Assembly: GCA_965263205.1 (NCBI GenBank)
Contig: CBDHHF010000010.1
Span: 1-64,000 of the forward strand
DNA from: JBCCIM01 sp965263205
GTDB lineage: Bacteria > Bacteroidota > Rhodothermia > Rhodothermales > JAHQVL01
Length of the DNA stretch: 64,000 bases
Direction: 5' to 3'
In this document: piece after piece, positions 53,504-63,510 of the stretch
How positions within the stretch are numbered: position 1 is the stretch's first letter
How the letters are laid out: every line of letters starts with the position of its first letter
The notes under the pieces: generated by a model
Databases searched by the model: none
Told to the model about the DNA's origin: nothing
What the model saw: the letters and a program-made list of their open reading frames with translations, nothing else
Position numbers and translations under genes: made by a program

Positions 53504-55346
53504 AATCGCCTAACGCAAATGCTAAATAAACGTCACCGGGTGTGGTACCGGGTATACCGCCACCGGCGGCGGCGATAACGACGTATTGTTTGCCGTCAAC
53601 CATGTATGTCGCGGGCGTGGCGTAGCCGGCAAAGGGCAACTGGTATTCCCACAACACGTCGCCTGTCAATTTGTCGAACGCCCGGAAGCGTTCATCGCGG
53701 GTAGCACCGATGAACACCAGGCCGCCTTTGGTGACAATTGGGCCGCCGAAGTTGAAGGTGCCTGTTGGCGGGAAACCGCGTGCTTCGAGTTCGGGATAGG
53801 TACCAAGTGTTGCGCGCCATGCAAAATCGCCCTGAGTTAGATCGATGGCATTGAGTAATCCCCAGGGTGGCTTCGAAACGGGAAAGCCTTCAGGATCATA
53901 AATTTCGTCGTGCCCACTTGCTTCGAAGGGGAGGTCGTGTGTGGCATCAGCCGGAGCCGGCAGCATGGTAATGGCTTCAGGCTCTTCGCTCGAGTTTACG
54001 TATATGATGCCTGTTTCAGGGTCAAATGCAGCACCGCCCCAATCTGAGCCACCGTTAAACTGCGGCATCATAAACATACCTTGTGTAGAGGGCGGTTGGA
54101 AGATGACGGCCGGCCCAAATTTATCGAAATAGGTTTCTTTTACATAGGCTGTGGCTTCCGGGGTGATGTCGGTGATGTCTGCCTCTGTGAAACCGTGTTT
54201 GGTGTAGGGTGGGATCTCCGTGGTAAAGGGTTGGGTTGGCCAGGTGTGTTCATCGGGCATGGTCGATTGTGGTACGGGCCGTTCTTCTACATCAAAAATA
54301 GGTTCACCCGTATCGCGATCTAATACAAACAGCATCCCAACCTTGGTGGTTTGTGCTACTGCATCGTACGAAACGCCATCGTGTTCAAAAGAAACAAGAT
54401 TAGGCGGTGCAGCAACGTCGTAGTCCCAGATGTCGTGGTGTACCACCTGAAAATGCCAGATCCGCTCGCCCGTGCGTGCATCCAGGGCAAGAATTGAGTT
54501 GCCAAACAGGTTCATGCCGGGCCGCACACCGCCGCTGTGCTCGGGTGCAGGAGAGCTAGTAGGGGCATAGACAACCCCGCGTTCTTCATCGAGTGCCATG
54601 CCGGCCCAGGAATTGGCGGCGCCTACCGTGCTCCAGGCATCGGGTGGCCAGGTGTCGTAGCCAAATTCGCCTGGATGGGGAATGACATGGAAGGTCCATG
54701 CAAGTTCACCTGTGTGGAGGTCGAATGCGCGGATGTCGCCGGGGGGATTGGGGAGCGTGTTGTTGTTGTCTGAAACGGAGGAGCCGGTGATGATGAGATC
54801 TTCAAAAATAACAGGCGGCGTGGTCAGGCTGACGGTTTTATCTCCGGGGTCTCTGGTCAGGTTCTCGCTCATACTGATGCTGCCGCCATCACCAAATCCC
54901 GTAATGGGGGAGCCATCAGTTGCGTTTACTGCAAACAGGCGGGTGCCGGCGGGGTAGTAGATGCGTTTATCTTCTCCATCTTCCCAATATGTTACACCCC
55001 GGTTCGCGTGAAAGCCGCCGTAGTGATTGGACGGCTCAAACCGCCATTTCTCCTCGCCCGTCGCCGCATCAAGCGCAACCAGATGCAGTGCAGACGTTGT
55101 GAGATACATGATGCCATCTACAACAATCGGACTGCATTCAATCCGCCCCTTCCCACCATCATTGCCGCGAAATTCCCAGGCAACTTCGAGGTTGGCGACA
55201 TTGTCTGTGTTGATCTGGTCGAGGATGGAGTAACTGCTTGATGCCTTATCGGCTTTATAGTGTGGCCAGTCGTGTTGTTGTGATGCGTGTTGTGGATTAC
55301 ACGCGGTTGCCGCAAAAAGCAGCAAGAGCCCGAGGGTGCGTTTCAT
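53502..55346 (-). CDS. PQQ-type beta-propeller dehydrogenase, secreted lipoprotein
   Basis: 614 aa from the ATG at 55346. Lipobox FAATAC. The eight-bladed quinoprotein-like propeller has typical blades (LEVAWEFRGNDGGKGRIECS; GYDTWPPDAWS; WHFQVVHHDIWDYDVAAPPN) and closes with FAGYATPATYMVDGKQYVVI. Related proteins oxidise alcohols or sugars in the periplasm using PQQ. No CxxCH heme domain is fused, so electrons must go to a separate acceptor. The azurin-like domain encoded by the upstream gene is one candidate (inference). Confidence 0.88.
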   Translation of the reverse strand: MKRTLGLLLLFAATACNPQHASQQHDWPHYKADKASSSYSILDQINTDNVANLEVAWEFRGNDGGKGRIECSPIVVDGIMYLTTSALHLVALDAATGEEKWRFEPSNHYGGFHANRGVTYWEDGEDKRIYYPAGTRLFAVNATDGSPITGFGDGGSISMSENLTRDPGDKTVSLTTPPVIFEDLIITGSSVSDNNNTLPNPPGDIRAFDLHTGELAWTFHVIPHPGEFGYDTWPPDAWSTVGAANSWAGMALDEERGVVYAPTSSPAPEHSGGVRPGMNLFGNSILALDARTGERIWHFQVVHHDIWDYDVAAPPNLVSFEHDGVSYDAVAQTTKVGMLFVLDRDTGEPIFDVEERPVPQSTMPDEHTWPTQPFTTEIPPYTKHGFTEADITDITPEATAYVKETYFDKFGPAVIFQPPSTQGMFMMPQFNGGSDWGGAAFDPETGIIYVNSSEEPEAITMLPAPADATHDLPFEASGHDEIYDPEGFPVSKPPWGLLNAIDLTQGDFAWRATLGTYPELEARGFPPTGTFNFGGPIVTKGGLVFIGATRDERFRAFDKLTGDVLWEYQLPFAGYATPATYMVDGKQYVVIAAAGGGIPGTTPGDVYLAFALGD

Positions 55347-55571
55347 GGTCAAGGGGGTTGGGGGGTGAGCGGGGTCGCTTGCGTCAGCGAGTGCGCCGGT
55401 ATGCTCCTCGTTCATCAACCGCATGACCGCAGGCGAAACGTGTGGTAGACAGGTACCACACATCAAAGTAAGAGAAAAATGATGGAAATACAGATGCTTT
55501 ATGCCCTTAATCTGTCTGTTTGGGCAGTGATTAGATTGGGTGAAATAGCAGCAGGTTGGTTTATTGAGTCG

Positions 55572-58500
55572 TTATTCGACCCGGAGTATGCCATTCATGA
55601 TGCGCCAGTGGCCGGGAAAGGTGCAGACAAAAGGGTAATCGCCCGGGATTGTGGGCGCCTGGAATGTAAAGGTGATTGTATCACCTGCGTCGACAAGCGA
55701 TGACGCAGCAAGTACATGTTCGATTGCCGGCACGTAGTCTTGTTGGCTGCCCTGTCCGGTTCGTGCAAGTGCGTCTGCAGCTTCGCCGATCGTTTCGAGG
55801 GTACCTGGCATGCCGATCACAACATTGTGCGGCATGGCATCGAGGTTCTCGAAGGTGAGGCTGATTTCTTCGCCGGCCTGCACAGTCAGCGTATCCTGTG
55901 CAAACTTGAGGGTGTTTAGCTCCGTTTGGAGGAGCACCGTTCTACCGGCAGCACGCGGTTCTTCAGTCTGCACCGTTTCTCCCCGCCATCGTTGCAGGAG
56001 TTTTTCGAGTGCGTTTTTTTGTGGTGCATCCAGTCCATCTGCCAGCATGGCTCGGTAGGTGTTGTCATCAGCAGCTGCGGCCGGCCGTTGACCTGTTGGC
56101 CAGTTCTCGGCAAAACTGGAAAGTGCAAGTTCGCGGATGGCCGGCGTTGTGTTGTTGAGCTGCTCAAGGACCGAAAGGGCGGCCTGGTCGAGTCCGCCGG
56201 CGCCGATGTGCCTGAATACGGTTTCAGCTACCACGGCAGCCGGGGAAATGTCGCCAAGTTCAACGAGGCGCAAGTCGTCAAACCACGCGGTACCTTTGTA
56301 TTGGCCCCAGCGCCCGAGGTGGCACTGGATGCGGATTTCTTCTTTTGCACCGGTATTGAATCGCCGCTCGACCCAGGTCCAGTCGGAGGTGCCGCGGATG
56401 GTGCGGGTGCGTCCGAAGGTAAGAATGTCGATCACTGCCCCGTACCCACCCCCCATGTTTTCTAAATTCTCCGTTTTTATCCACCCCGTAAGCAAGTAGG
56501 TGGTATTGGGTTTGACGGGCACATCAACATAAACACCAACGTCGGCACCTGTGGGCGAGCTGATTTTCAAGGCGTTCCCAGAGCGGCCTTCGGGCACAAT
56601 TTCATGCGTGTATACATTGGGGTTGGTTTCTTCGAGCGGCCATACAAATGGCTCAACGCCCCAGCCGGCCGGCAGATTATCTTCCGCAACCTCAAACCCC
56701 AGGTTGGGCGCATCAACAGGAATAACTTCACGCTGGATGTCAGCTTCCGTATCTGCCATCAACGCGTTCAAATACCCATTGTGATGTTTGGCTGCTGCGA
56801 TGGCGAGTGCCGTGGGGAGCCAGGGATCCCCCGAGAACCTGGGCTGATCCTGGAGCGCGTATAACGTTTTACCGATGACATCGCTTGGGGGAAGCTGGGA
56901 GATTTTTAGCAAGGTATGGAGCGTGACCAATGGGTCTTCGTCTTCCAACAGGTTAAAAGTGGCGACCATCATCCATAGCGCAGAGGTAGGAGGTAGTACC
57001 TGGATTGCAGCACGACGCACGCCCGGTGCAGGGTGCACAAGGGCTTGCCGGGCTTTCTGTGTTGCCGCCGGATTTGAACCCTCCAAAGCCCCGAGCCCTT
57101 TTAGCGTCCAAAGGGCATGAATGGCACCGCCGTTGATGCCGGCTGCATCCACAGATTGATTTTCTACGAGTTTGAGCAGTTCGGGAATTACGTCGGTGTT
57201 GCCGCGCTCAACGAGCAGCCGCTGCGCGGTGAGGCGCCAGAACATGTTGCTGTGTTGCAGCGCCTGGATCAGGCCGGCGGGGTCGTCTTTGCTGAGCGCA
57301 AGTGGTGTGGAGGCCGGCGCATCTTTGTAAATCACGCGATAAATGCGCCCATGTTTTTGATCGCGTAACGGGGTCTCGTATGCATCCCCATCGCCGGCGA
57401 TAAAGCCTTCCGGGACGGGGTTGTGCTGGATAATCAGGTTGTACCAGTCGAGCACCCAGAGTGCGCCATCTGGACCAATTTCTGACATCACCGGCGAAGC
57501 CCACTCATCCGCGCTTGCTACCTGATTCCACCCATCTTTGGCGACAAACTGCGTCCCTTGCTGCTCAATAATGGCTTTGTGGACGAGATGGCCGGTGGGT
57601 TCATTAATGAAGGCAATGCGGTTCCAGTACGCTTCTGGATAGTGACGGGCTGTGTAGAGTGCGTGGCCTGTGGCAGCGGTGTAGCCCCCAAATACATCTG
57701 CCTGCCGCACCTTGTCGGTGATCGGGTGGAATTTTTTGTAGGGCGCGATGGGGGTGTAGCCCGACTTGTCAAATCCGTTTACGCCGGCAAAATACCGGTC
57801 AGGGATCGCGAGATAAGCGCTATGCTCGTTGTTTGCCGTTGAGGCAAAGACGTCCCCATTCTCAGAAAACCCGAGCCCCCAGGTGTTATTGGAAAAGTGG
57901 GACAGGTAGTCGAGGGACGAGATGTCTGGCTTGAGGCGCAAGAGTCCTTGTTTGAACCGGTGTTCTTCATCGCCGACAATACCTTCAAAGCCGGCATACC
58001 CGATCGCCATCCAGATCCAGTTGTCGAATCCATAGCGTAGGTTGGATACGCCGGCGTGGGTGTCAAACGTAAGAAATCCGTCAAACAGCACGGTTTGCTC
58101 ATCTGCCACGTCATCGCCATCGGTGTCTTTCAGGAACAGCATTTCGGGCGCAGCAGACACAATGACGCCGTCGTTGGTAAAGGTAAAACCCGTTGCAATG
58201 CTCAGTCCGTCGGCAAACACCTTGACGCTGTCAGCACGGCCGTCGCCATCGGTGTCTTCGAGGATTTTAATGCTGTCGTTGCCTTCGCCGAGGGGGCGTT
58301 TGTTGTTGGGGTAGTCGAGGGATTCAATGACCCAGAGCCGGCCGCGTTCGTCCCATGCCATGGCGACGGGGTTGATGATGTCGGGCTCCGCGGCAAAGAG
58401 CTGCGCTTCAAAGCCTGGCGGTACTTGTGTATAAGCGAGCGATTGCTCAGGGGTGAGGGGGAGTTGTTTGAGTGGTACGTCTTCGGGGAACTCGTAGTTT

Positions 58501-59078
58501 GGGATGGGTACCTCAGGGGTGGTATAAATCAGCGAGTCGGGCGCGCCGGCTTGCCAGCGGGCAACAAGTGAGTCGCCGGCGAGCCAGGCCAGCTCATTAA
58601 TAGGGAGTGAAGCGATAGATGAGGATTGAGATACTGTAAAATCCCACGTGTAGTAAAGATGCTTGCTTTCGGGTCTGAGATGCTCAGGTTGATGCGCTAT
58701 AAAGGGTAGATTACCGAGTGTAGCCGAGACGTTTAGGACAGCCCGCTTATTTGTGTCAGGCGCCGTGCTGAATCCCATGGCTTGGAGTCTTGCGTCTTGC
58801 GTGTCCGTGTATAGGGACACAATATCGAAGTTTTGCAAAAGCGTAGCATCAACCCTGCTGGTATCAGTTACGTATGTAAGATGAATGCTGTGCGGGCCCA
58901 ACCTGCGTGCATGATCAGTAGCTATCCGTTCTGATTCTTCCAGTTCAGGATTACCAATAAACAGCACCTGCAGCGGTCGTGGAGATGGTTTGGGTTCGGT
59001 AACAGGCGCAGGAGCAAGGGTCCCAGAATGACAACTGGCAAGCAGAAGGCCTATCAAAAGGGTACAGTAAAAACGCAT
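55572..59078 (-). CDS. Multidomain PVC-type dehydrogenase/HEAT/azurin-like copper lipoprotein
   Basis: 1168 aa from the ATG at 59078. Lipobox LLASC. Order by eye: ThuA-like N-terminal fragment (30-200); NHL/PQQ-like propeller (220-600; VPPGFEAQLFAAEPDIINPV, WDERGRLWVIESLDY); HEAT-like helices (610-770); CBM-like sandwich (780-920); more helices; and a C-terminal cupredoxin (about 1040-1168) with His in MPHNVVIG and the C-x4-H-x3-M ligand set in CTFPGHWRIM, identical in spacing to azurin. Related PVC-type proteins usually end in a CxxCH heme domain. Here blue copper replaces it. It lies 225 bp upstream of the PQQ-type gene on the same strand. Confidence 0.85.
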   Translation of the reverse strand: MRFYCTLLIGLLLASCHSGTLAPAPVTEPKPSPRPLQVLFIGNPELEESERIATDHARRLGPHSIHLTYVTDTSRVDATLLQNFDIVSLYTDTQDARLQAMGFSTAPDTNKRAVLNVSATLGNLPFIAHQPEHLRPESKHLYYTWDFTVSQSSSIASLPINELAWLAGDSLVARWQAGAPDSLIYTTPEVPIPNYEFPEDVPLKQLPLTPEQSLAYTQVPPGFEAQLFAAEPDIINPVAMAWDERGRLWVIESLDYPNNKRPLGEGNDSIKILEDTDGDGRADSVKVFADGLSIATGFTFTNDGVIVSAAPEMLFLKDTDGDDVADEQTVLFDGFLTFDTHAGVSNLRYGFDNWIWMAIGYAGFEGIVGDEEHRFKQGLLRLKPDISSLDYLSHFSNNTWGLGFSENGDVFASTANNEHSAYLAIPDRYFAGVNGFDKSGYTPIAPYKKFHPITDKVRQADVFGGYTAATGHALYTARHYPEAYWNRIAFINEPTGHLVHKAIIEQQGTQFVAKDGWNQVASADEWASPVMSEIGPDGALWVLDWYNLIIQHNPVPEGFIAGDGDAYETPLRDQKHGRIYRVIYKDAPASTPLALSKDDPAGLIQALQHSNMFWRLTAQRLLVERGNTDVIPELLKLVENQSVDAAGINGGAIHALWTLKGLGALEGSNPAATQKARQALVHPAPGVRRAAIQVLPPTSALWMMVATFNLLEDEDPLVTLHTLLKISQLPPSDVIGKTLYALQDQPRFSGDPWLPTALAIAAAKHHNGYLNALMADTEADIQREVIPVDAPNLGFEVAEDNLPAGWGVEPFVWPLEETNPNVYTHEIVPEGRSGNALKISSPTGADVGVYVDVPVKPNTTYLLTGWIKTENLENMGGGYGAVIDILTFGRTRTIRGTSDWTWVERRFNTGAKEEIRIQCHLGRWGQYKGTAWFDDLRLVELGDISPAAVVAETVFRHIGAGGLDQAALSVLEQLNNTTPAIRELALSSFAENWPTGQRPAAAADDNTYRAMLADGLDAPQKNALEKLLQRWRGETVQTEEPRAAGRTVLLQTELNTLKFAQDTLTVQAGEEISLTFENLDAMPHNVVIGMPGTLETIGEAADALARTGQGSQQDYVPAIEHVLAASSLVDAGDTITFTFQAPTIPGDYPFVCTFPGHWRIMNGILRVE

Positions 59079-59163
59079 CGTGCGACAAAGCTTGGTGTAG
59101 AGTTGGCCCAAGTTAGCAATAAATTAGGATTACGATTTTTGACTTGCGCATCTTAGAAAAGAA

Positions 59164-60279
59164 TCAATCGACATTCGGCATTCGACAGTCGGCATTAAAA
59201 ATCAGATCCTCCGTGATCTCATCCACCGTCCGGCAACCACACTGCGCCATGGCGTTATCAAACTCGGTGCGCAGAATTTCGAGCACGTGCGCTGCGCCGT
59301 CAGTGCCGTTTACTGCGAGTCCCCAGAGCACGGGTCGGCCAATCAGCACCGCGGATGCCCCTAACGCGAGGGCCTTAATCATATCGGTGCCGCGTCGAAT
59401 GCCCCCGTCCATGAGCAAGGGCACGGCGCCGTCGACCGCCTTTGCGATGTTTGGCAGTGCATCTATGGTGGCTATGGCTGTATCAAGTTGCCGGCCGCCG
59501 TGGTTGGAGACGATGATGCCATCGACGCCGGCTTCCACCGCGCGTAGTGCATCATCGGGTCGCAGAATGCCTTTGAGCCAGATGGGGAGGTTGGTGATAG
59601 ATTGTAGCCACGCAACATCGTCCCACGAAACGCTGGGGTCGACTCGGTCTTCGAGTGTGACAATGGGCGCCAGTTCACCGTTGGCGTTGGTTCGCATGAG
59701 GTTGGGCAGCGGCAGGGCGGGCTGATCTTGTTCATGCGACCGCGCCAGGCTATTGCGGATGCCCAGGATGGGGACATCGACGGTCAGCACCAGGGCTTTG
59801 CAGCCGGCAGCCTCAACACGTTGAACGAGGCTTTTGCTCGCCTCGCGGTCTTTAAAGAGGTAGAGCTGAAACCACACGTCGTGCCCGATGGCCGTGACTT
59901 CCTCCACGGCGCAGGTAGACATCGTGCTGAGGAGCTGCGGGATGCCGGCGGTGAGTGCGGCGTTGCCGAGGCCCACTTCGCCATCCGGATGGGCGAGTTT
60001 CGCCATGGCCGTTGGGGCGAGGAGTAAGGGGAAGGGGAGTGCGGTGTTTGGATAGCGGAGTGAGGCGTTTATGGTGCGTTGGCTGACGTTGCGCAGGACA
60101 CGGGGGAGGAGTTTGAGGCGGTTGAAAGCGGTGCGGTTGTCGTCGCGGGTGAGGTTGTCGGCTACGCCGCCGGCGTAGTAGGCATGGTAGGCAGGTGGCA
60201 GAAGGTCGGCCGCGGCGGTTGCGTAGTCGAAGAGGTTGCGGAGTTCGGGCATGGTATAGGGTTGAAGTTCAGGAGCCAT
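59164..60279 (-). CDS. FMN-dependent alpha-hydroxy-acid oxidase/dehydrogenase
   Basis: 371-aa TIM barrel of the lactate oxidase/glycolate oxidase family. FMN- and substrate-binding segments: LAPTAMAKLAHPDGE, STMSTCAVEEV, ALVLTVDVPILGIR, LPIWLKGIL, and the catalytic His in VSNHGGRQLD, then LMDGGIRRGTDMIKALALGA. It oxidises a 2-hydroxy acid such as L-lactate or glycolate; which one is not decidable. Divergent from umuC, with no accessory subunit nearby. Confidence 0.9.
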   Translation of the reverse strand: MAPELQPYTMPELRNLFDYATAAADLLPPAYHAYYAGGVADNLTRDDNRTAFNRLKLLPRVLRNVSQRTINASLRYPNTALPFPLLLAPTAMAKLAHPDGEVGLGNAALTAGIPQLLSTMSTCAVEEVTAIGHDVWFQLYLFKDREASKSLVQRVEAAGCKALVLTVDVPILGIRNSLARSHEQDQPALPLPNLMRTNANGELAPIVTLEDRVDPSVSWDDVAWLQSITNLPIWLKGILRPDDALRAVEAGVDGIIVSNHGGRQLDTAIATIDALPNIAKAVDGAVPLLMDGGIRRGTDMIKALALGASAVLIGRPVLWGLAVNGTDGAAHVLEILRTEFDNAMAQCGCRTVDEITEDLIFNADCRMPNVD

Positions 60280-60420
60280 GGTATGAACTACGCCGGCACC
60301 TATGCAAACCCGAACCTGTCACGGAATGGGGATAGTTGTTACACATATTTCACACACATAAATTTATAACCACTCCAGATATTGTATGGCACCTTCCCCC
60401 CGAAGTAAAGCCCCCGATAT

Positions 60421-61662
60421 ATGGAGCCTTTTGCGCTGATTGACTGCAATAACTTTTTTGTCTCCTGTGTTCGCGTACACGAACCGCGTCTCTGGAATCG
60501 GCCCGTGGTTGTCCTTTCCAATAATGACGGGTGCTTTATCTCCTGTAGCCCCGAGGCCAAAGCACTCGGCTTTCCCCGCGGGGGGACGGCATTCAAATAC
60601 AAAGACGCGCTCAAAAAGCACAATGTCGTCGTCAAATCCTCCAATTTCACGCTGTTTGCCGACATCTCAGAGCGCGTCTACCATACCCTGCGCAGGTTCT
60701 CACCTGAAATCGAGAAATACAGCGTTGACGAGTCTTTCCTCAAACTTCCCGACGTAACGCAGCCCAAACACATTCGCGATGAACTCTATCGCTATACCCG
60801 AATCCCGGTTACTGTCGGGGTTGGGCAAACCAAAACCCTTTCCAAGATTGCCAACCATATTGCAAAAAAGGATGCTTCACTCGCCGGCGCGCTCACACTC
60901 CCATCGGGCGAAACCGCTGATCCTTTCCTGCAACGTGTCCCCATTCAAAAGGTATGGGGGATTGGTGCAAAATGGGCGGTCAAGCTCCAATGCCTTGGTA
61001 TTGATGACGCCCGCGCATTCAAGTATGCGCGCGACAGTCTGATTCGCCAGCAACTAAACGTTGTAGGGCTCCGTGTTGTACATGAATTACGGGGCATGCG
61101 CTGTATTGATCTCGAAGAATCAATTCCAGACAAGCAGCAAATGATGTGCTGTCGCAGCTCTGATGGCCCCATCACCAGCTATGAAAAGCTCCGCGAATTT
61201 GTGGCGTATCTGGCGTCAACGGTTGCGGAGCGGTTGCGCAGTGAAAACCAGGTTGCTGCCGGCATCCGTACCTACATCACTACCAAACAATTTGAGCAAC
61301 GAAAATACAGCAAAGCACACGGTGTACTCATGCCTGAAGCGACGGCATTCACGCCCCGTCTCGTGGATTTTGCTGTCCAGAATCTCCAGAAAATTTATCG
61401 CCCAGGATTCCGCTATCGCCGCGCCGGCGTTTTTCTATGGGGACTCAACAAAAACAGGTTTCTGCAAATGGATCTGTTCGACGCACAGGATGCATCTAAA
61501 CACATCGCACTCATGGATACGCTAGACAAAATCAACGCACGATTTGGCAGGGATACCGTGTTTGTGGGGAGTATTGGGATAGAACGCGATTGGCTGTCGC
61601 GCGCTGCGGATCCGCCCAAGTTTTACACCACCCGATGGCACGACCTGGCACGGGTTGGATAA
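60421..61662 (+). CDS. umuC: Y-family DNA polymerase V catalytic subunit (UmuC)
   Basis: 413 aa. Polymerase active-site residues are visible in ALIDCNNFFVSC and KYSVDESFL, with LSNNDGCFISCSPEAKALG as fingers. VWGIGAKWAVKLQCLG is a helix-hairpin-helix and QMDLFD near the end resembles a beta-clamp-binding site. Length matches UmuC. No umuD gene is adjacent on either side, so its partner is elsewhere or it acts alone. I found no certain LexA box before it. Convergent with an ABC transporter, 3 bp apart. Confidence 0.92.
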   Translation: MEPFALIDCNNFFVSCVRVHEPRLWNRPVVVLSNNDGCFISCSPEAKALGFPRGGTAFKYKDALKKHNVVVKSSNFTLFADISERVYHTLRRFSPEIEKYSVDESFLKLPDVTQPKHIRDELYRYTRIPVTVGVGQTKTLSKIANHIAKKDASLAGALTLPSGETADPFLQRVPIQKVWGIGAKWAVKLQCLGIDDARAFKYARDSLIRQQLNVVGLRVVHELRGMRCIDLEESIPDKQQMMCCRSSDGPITSYEKLREFVAYLASTVAERLRSENQVAAGIRTYITTKQFEQRKYSKAHGVLMPEATAFTPRLVDFAVQNLQKIYRPGFRYRRAGVFLWGLNKNRFLQMDLFDAQDASKHIALMDTLDKINARFGRDTVFVGSIGIERDWLSRAADPPKFYTTRWHDLARVG

Positions 61663-61665
61663 TCG

Positions 61666-63483
61666 TTACGCAACAGAGCGTTCCTGCTCCTTGTACTGTA
61701 ATTCGTATAGTTTGCGGTAGAGACCGCCTAGTGCAAGCAGCTCCTGGTGCGTTCCCATTTCCCTCAGTTTGCCGCGGTGCATGACAAGAATGCAGTCTGC
61801 GTCTTGAATGGTAGAAAGGCGGTGTGCAATCACCATTGATGTGCGACCCTCGATCAGCTTTTCGAGGGCATTCTGGATGAGTTCTTCTGTTTCGGTATCG
61901 ATGCTGGATGTGGCCTCGTCGAGGACCAGGATGGACGGATTGTAGACAAGCGCACGTGCAAACGAGAGCAGTTGGCGTTGCCCATGCGAAAGCGAAGCAC
62001 CGCGCTCGCGGACATCGTGTGTGTAGCCGTCAGCCAGTTTGTTGATAAATGCATCCGCACCAATCAGGCGGGCCGCTTCCTCCACGGCTTCTCGGTCGAT
62101 TTCTTCGTTTTCCAGGGTAATGTTGCGCTCAACCGATCCGGAGAACAGGAAAACGTCTTGCAATACGAGTCCGATGTGCCGGCGCAGATCTGTCAACCGC
62201 ATATCCGCGATGTCGATGCCATCTACCAAAATCTGCCCTTTGTCGATTTCATAGAATCGTAGCAGTAGATTGATGATGGTGGTTTTGCCGGCTCCTGTAG
62301 CACCCACGATAGCAGCTGTCTGTCCGGGCTTCACCACAAACGAGACATCTTGTAAGATCCAGTTCTTTTCCTCTTCGGCTTCTGTCTCTTTATCGTAGGT
62401 AAACCACACGTTTTTGAACTCGATGTGGCCTTCAAACGCCGCGATATCCACCGGCTTGTCGGTTTCTTCTATCGAGAAGTCTTTATCCAGCAACCCAAAA
62501 ATACGCTCAGCGCCGGCCATCGCGCTTTGCAGCGTGTTGTATTGGTCTGACAGATTGCGAATCGGCTCGAAGAACTGCCGGGCGTACTGGATAAATGCAA
62601 TAAGCACCCCGACCGAGAGCGCGCTTTCCATGGCACGCACGCCACCAAACCATAACACAAGACCAAGCGCAGAGGACGCGATGATGTCCACGGCCGGCCA
62701 GAAAAGAGCAAAGTAGAAAATGGTGCGGATCTGGGCCTGCCGATGATCGCCGTTGATTTCTTCGAATCGGCGCAGCTCCTCCTTTTCCCGGTTAAACAAT
62801 TGCACAATCGTCATCCCCGTAACGTGCTCCTGAACAAACGAGTACAGGCGCGCCACCTGTTTGCGCGTCTCTCTGTACTGCTCGCGGACTTTCTTTCTGA
62901 ACCAGAACGTCACGTACAGCATCACGGGCAACGCTGCCAGGGTTACCAGCGCCAGCATCCAGTTCAATGAGAACATGAAGCCTGCAATAAACACAATGCG
63001 GAAAAGGCTCCCCAGAATGGTGACAATGCCGGCCGAAAGCACGTCACTCAATGACTCCACGTCGCTTGTGGTACGCGTGATCAGCTTACCAATGGGCGTT
63101 TTATCGAAAAAAGAAAGCGGTTGATTCTGGATGTGCCGGTAGACCTTGGTACGCACATCGTAAATGGCGCGCTGCCCAATCCACTGCGTCAGATATCCCG
63201 TTATAAACGCAAGAATGCCTTCAGCGAACAGGACCCCGATGAGAATCCATATAAAGCTTTGCAAACCCTCCAGGTTGCCAACAACGATGTAGTCATCAAT
63301 GGCAATCTGAACGAGTTTGGGGCGTAAGGGGCCCAGAAATGCGGCGAAAAGTACCAGCACAAACGCCAATGCAACCCACCCTTTGTAGGGCATGAGGTAT
63401 ACAACAATCCGCCGAAACAGCTTGCCGTCTATACCGGATGGCTTCTTCTCTTCGTCTTCGTTATGTGCTCTGTTAGCAGACAA
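61666..63483 (-). CDS. ABC exporter, fused permease-ATPase (MsbA/LmrA-like half-transporter)
   Basis: 605 aa. The membrane domain is residues ~30-330 and the ATPase domain ~370-600: Walker A GATGAGKTT, signature LSHGQRQLLSFA, Walker B ILVLDEATSS, H-loop IAHRLST. A ~20-residue insertion (ETEAEEEKN) precedes WILQDVSFVV. The frame appears to begin with TTG at 63483, since a stop lies two codons upstream and the next ATG (YLMPYKG) is too late. It probably forms a homodimer and exports lipid, peptide or drug; the substrate is unknown. Confidence 0.88.
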   Translation of the reverse strand: MSANRAHNEDEEKKPSGIDGKLFRRIVVYLMPYKGWVALAFVLVLFAAFLGPLRPKLVQIAIDDYIVVGNLEGLQSFIWILIGVLFAEGILAFITGYLTQWIGQRAIYDVRTKVYRHIQNQPLSFFDKTPIGKLITRTTSDVESLSDVLSAGIVTILGSLFRIVFIAGFMFSLNWMLALVTLAALPVMLYVTFWFRKKVREQYRETRKQVARLYSFVQEHVTGMTIVQLFNREKEELRRFEEINGDHRQAQIRTIFYFALFWPAVDIIASSALGLVLWFGGVRAMESALSVGVLIAFIQYARQFFEPIRNLSDQYNTLQSAMAGAERIFGLLDKDFSIEETDKPVDIAAFEGHIEFKNVWFTYDKETEAEEEKNWILQDVSFVVKPGQTAAIVGATGAGKTTIINLLLRFYEIDKGQILVDGIDIADMRLTDLRRHIGLVLQDVFLFSGSVERNITLENEEIDREAVEEAARLIGADAFINKLADGYTHDVRERGASLSHGQRQLLSFARALVYNPSILVLDEATSSIDTETEELIQNALEKLIEGRTSMVIAHRLSTIQDADCILVMHRGKLREMGTHQELLALGGLYRKLYELQYKEQERSVA

Positions 63484-63510
63484 TAGTCAGGGTCTTTCGG
63501 TGTCCAACTG

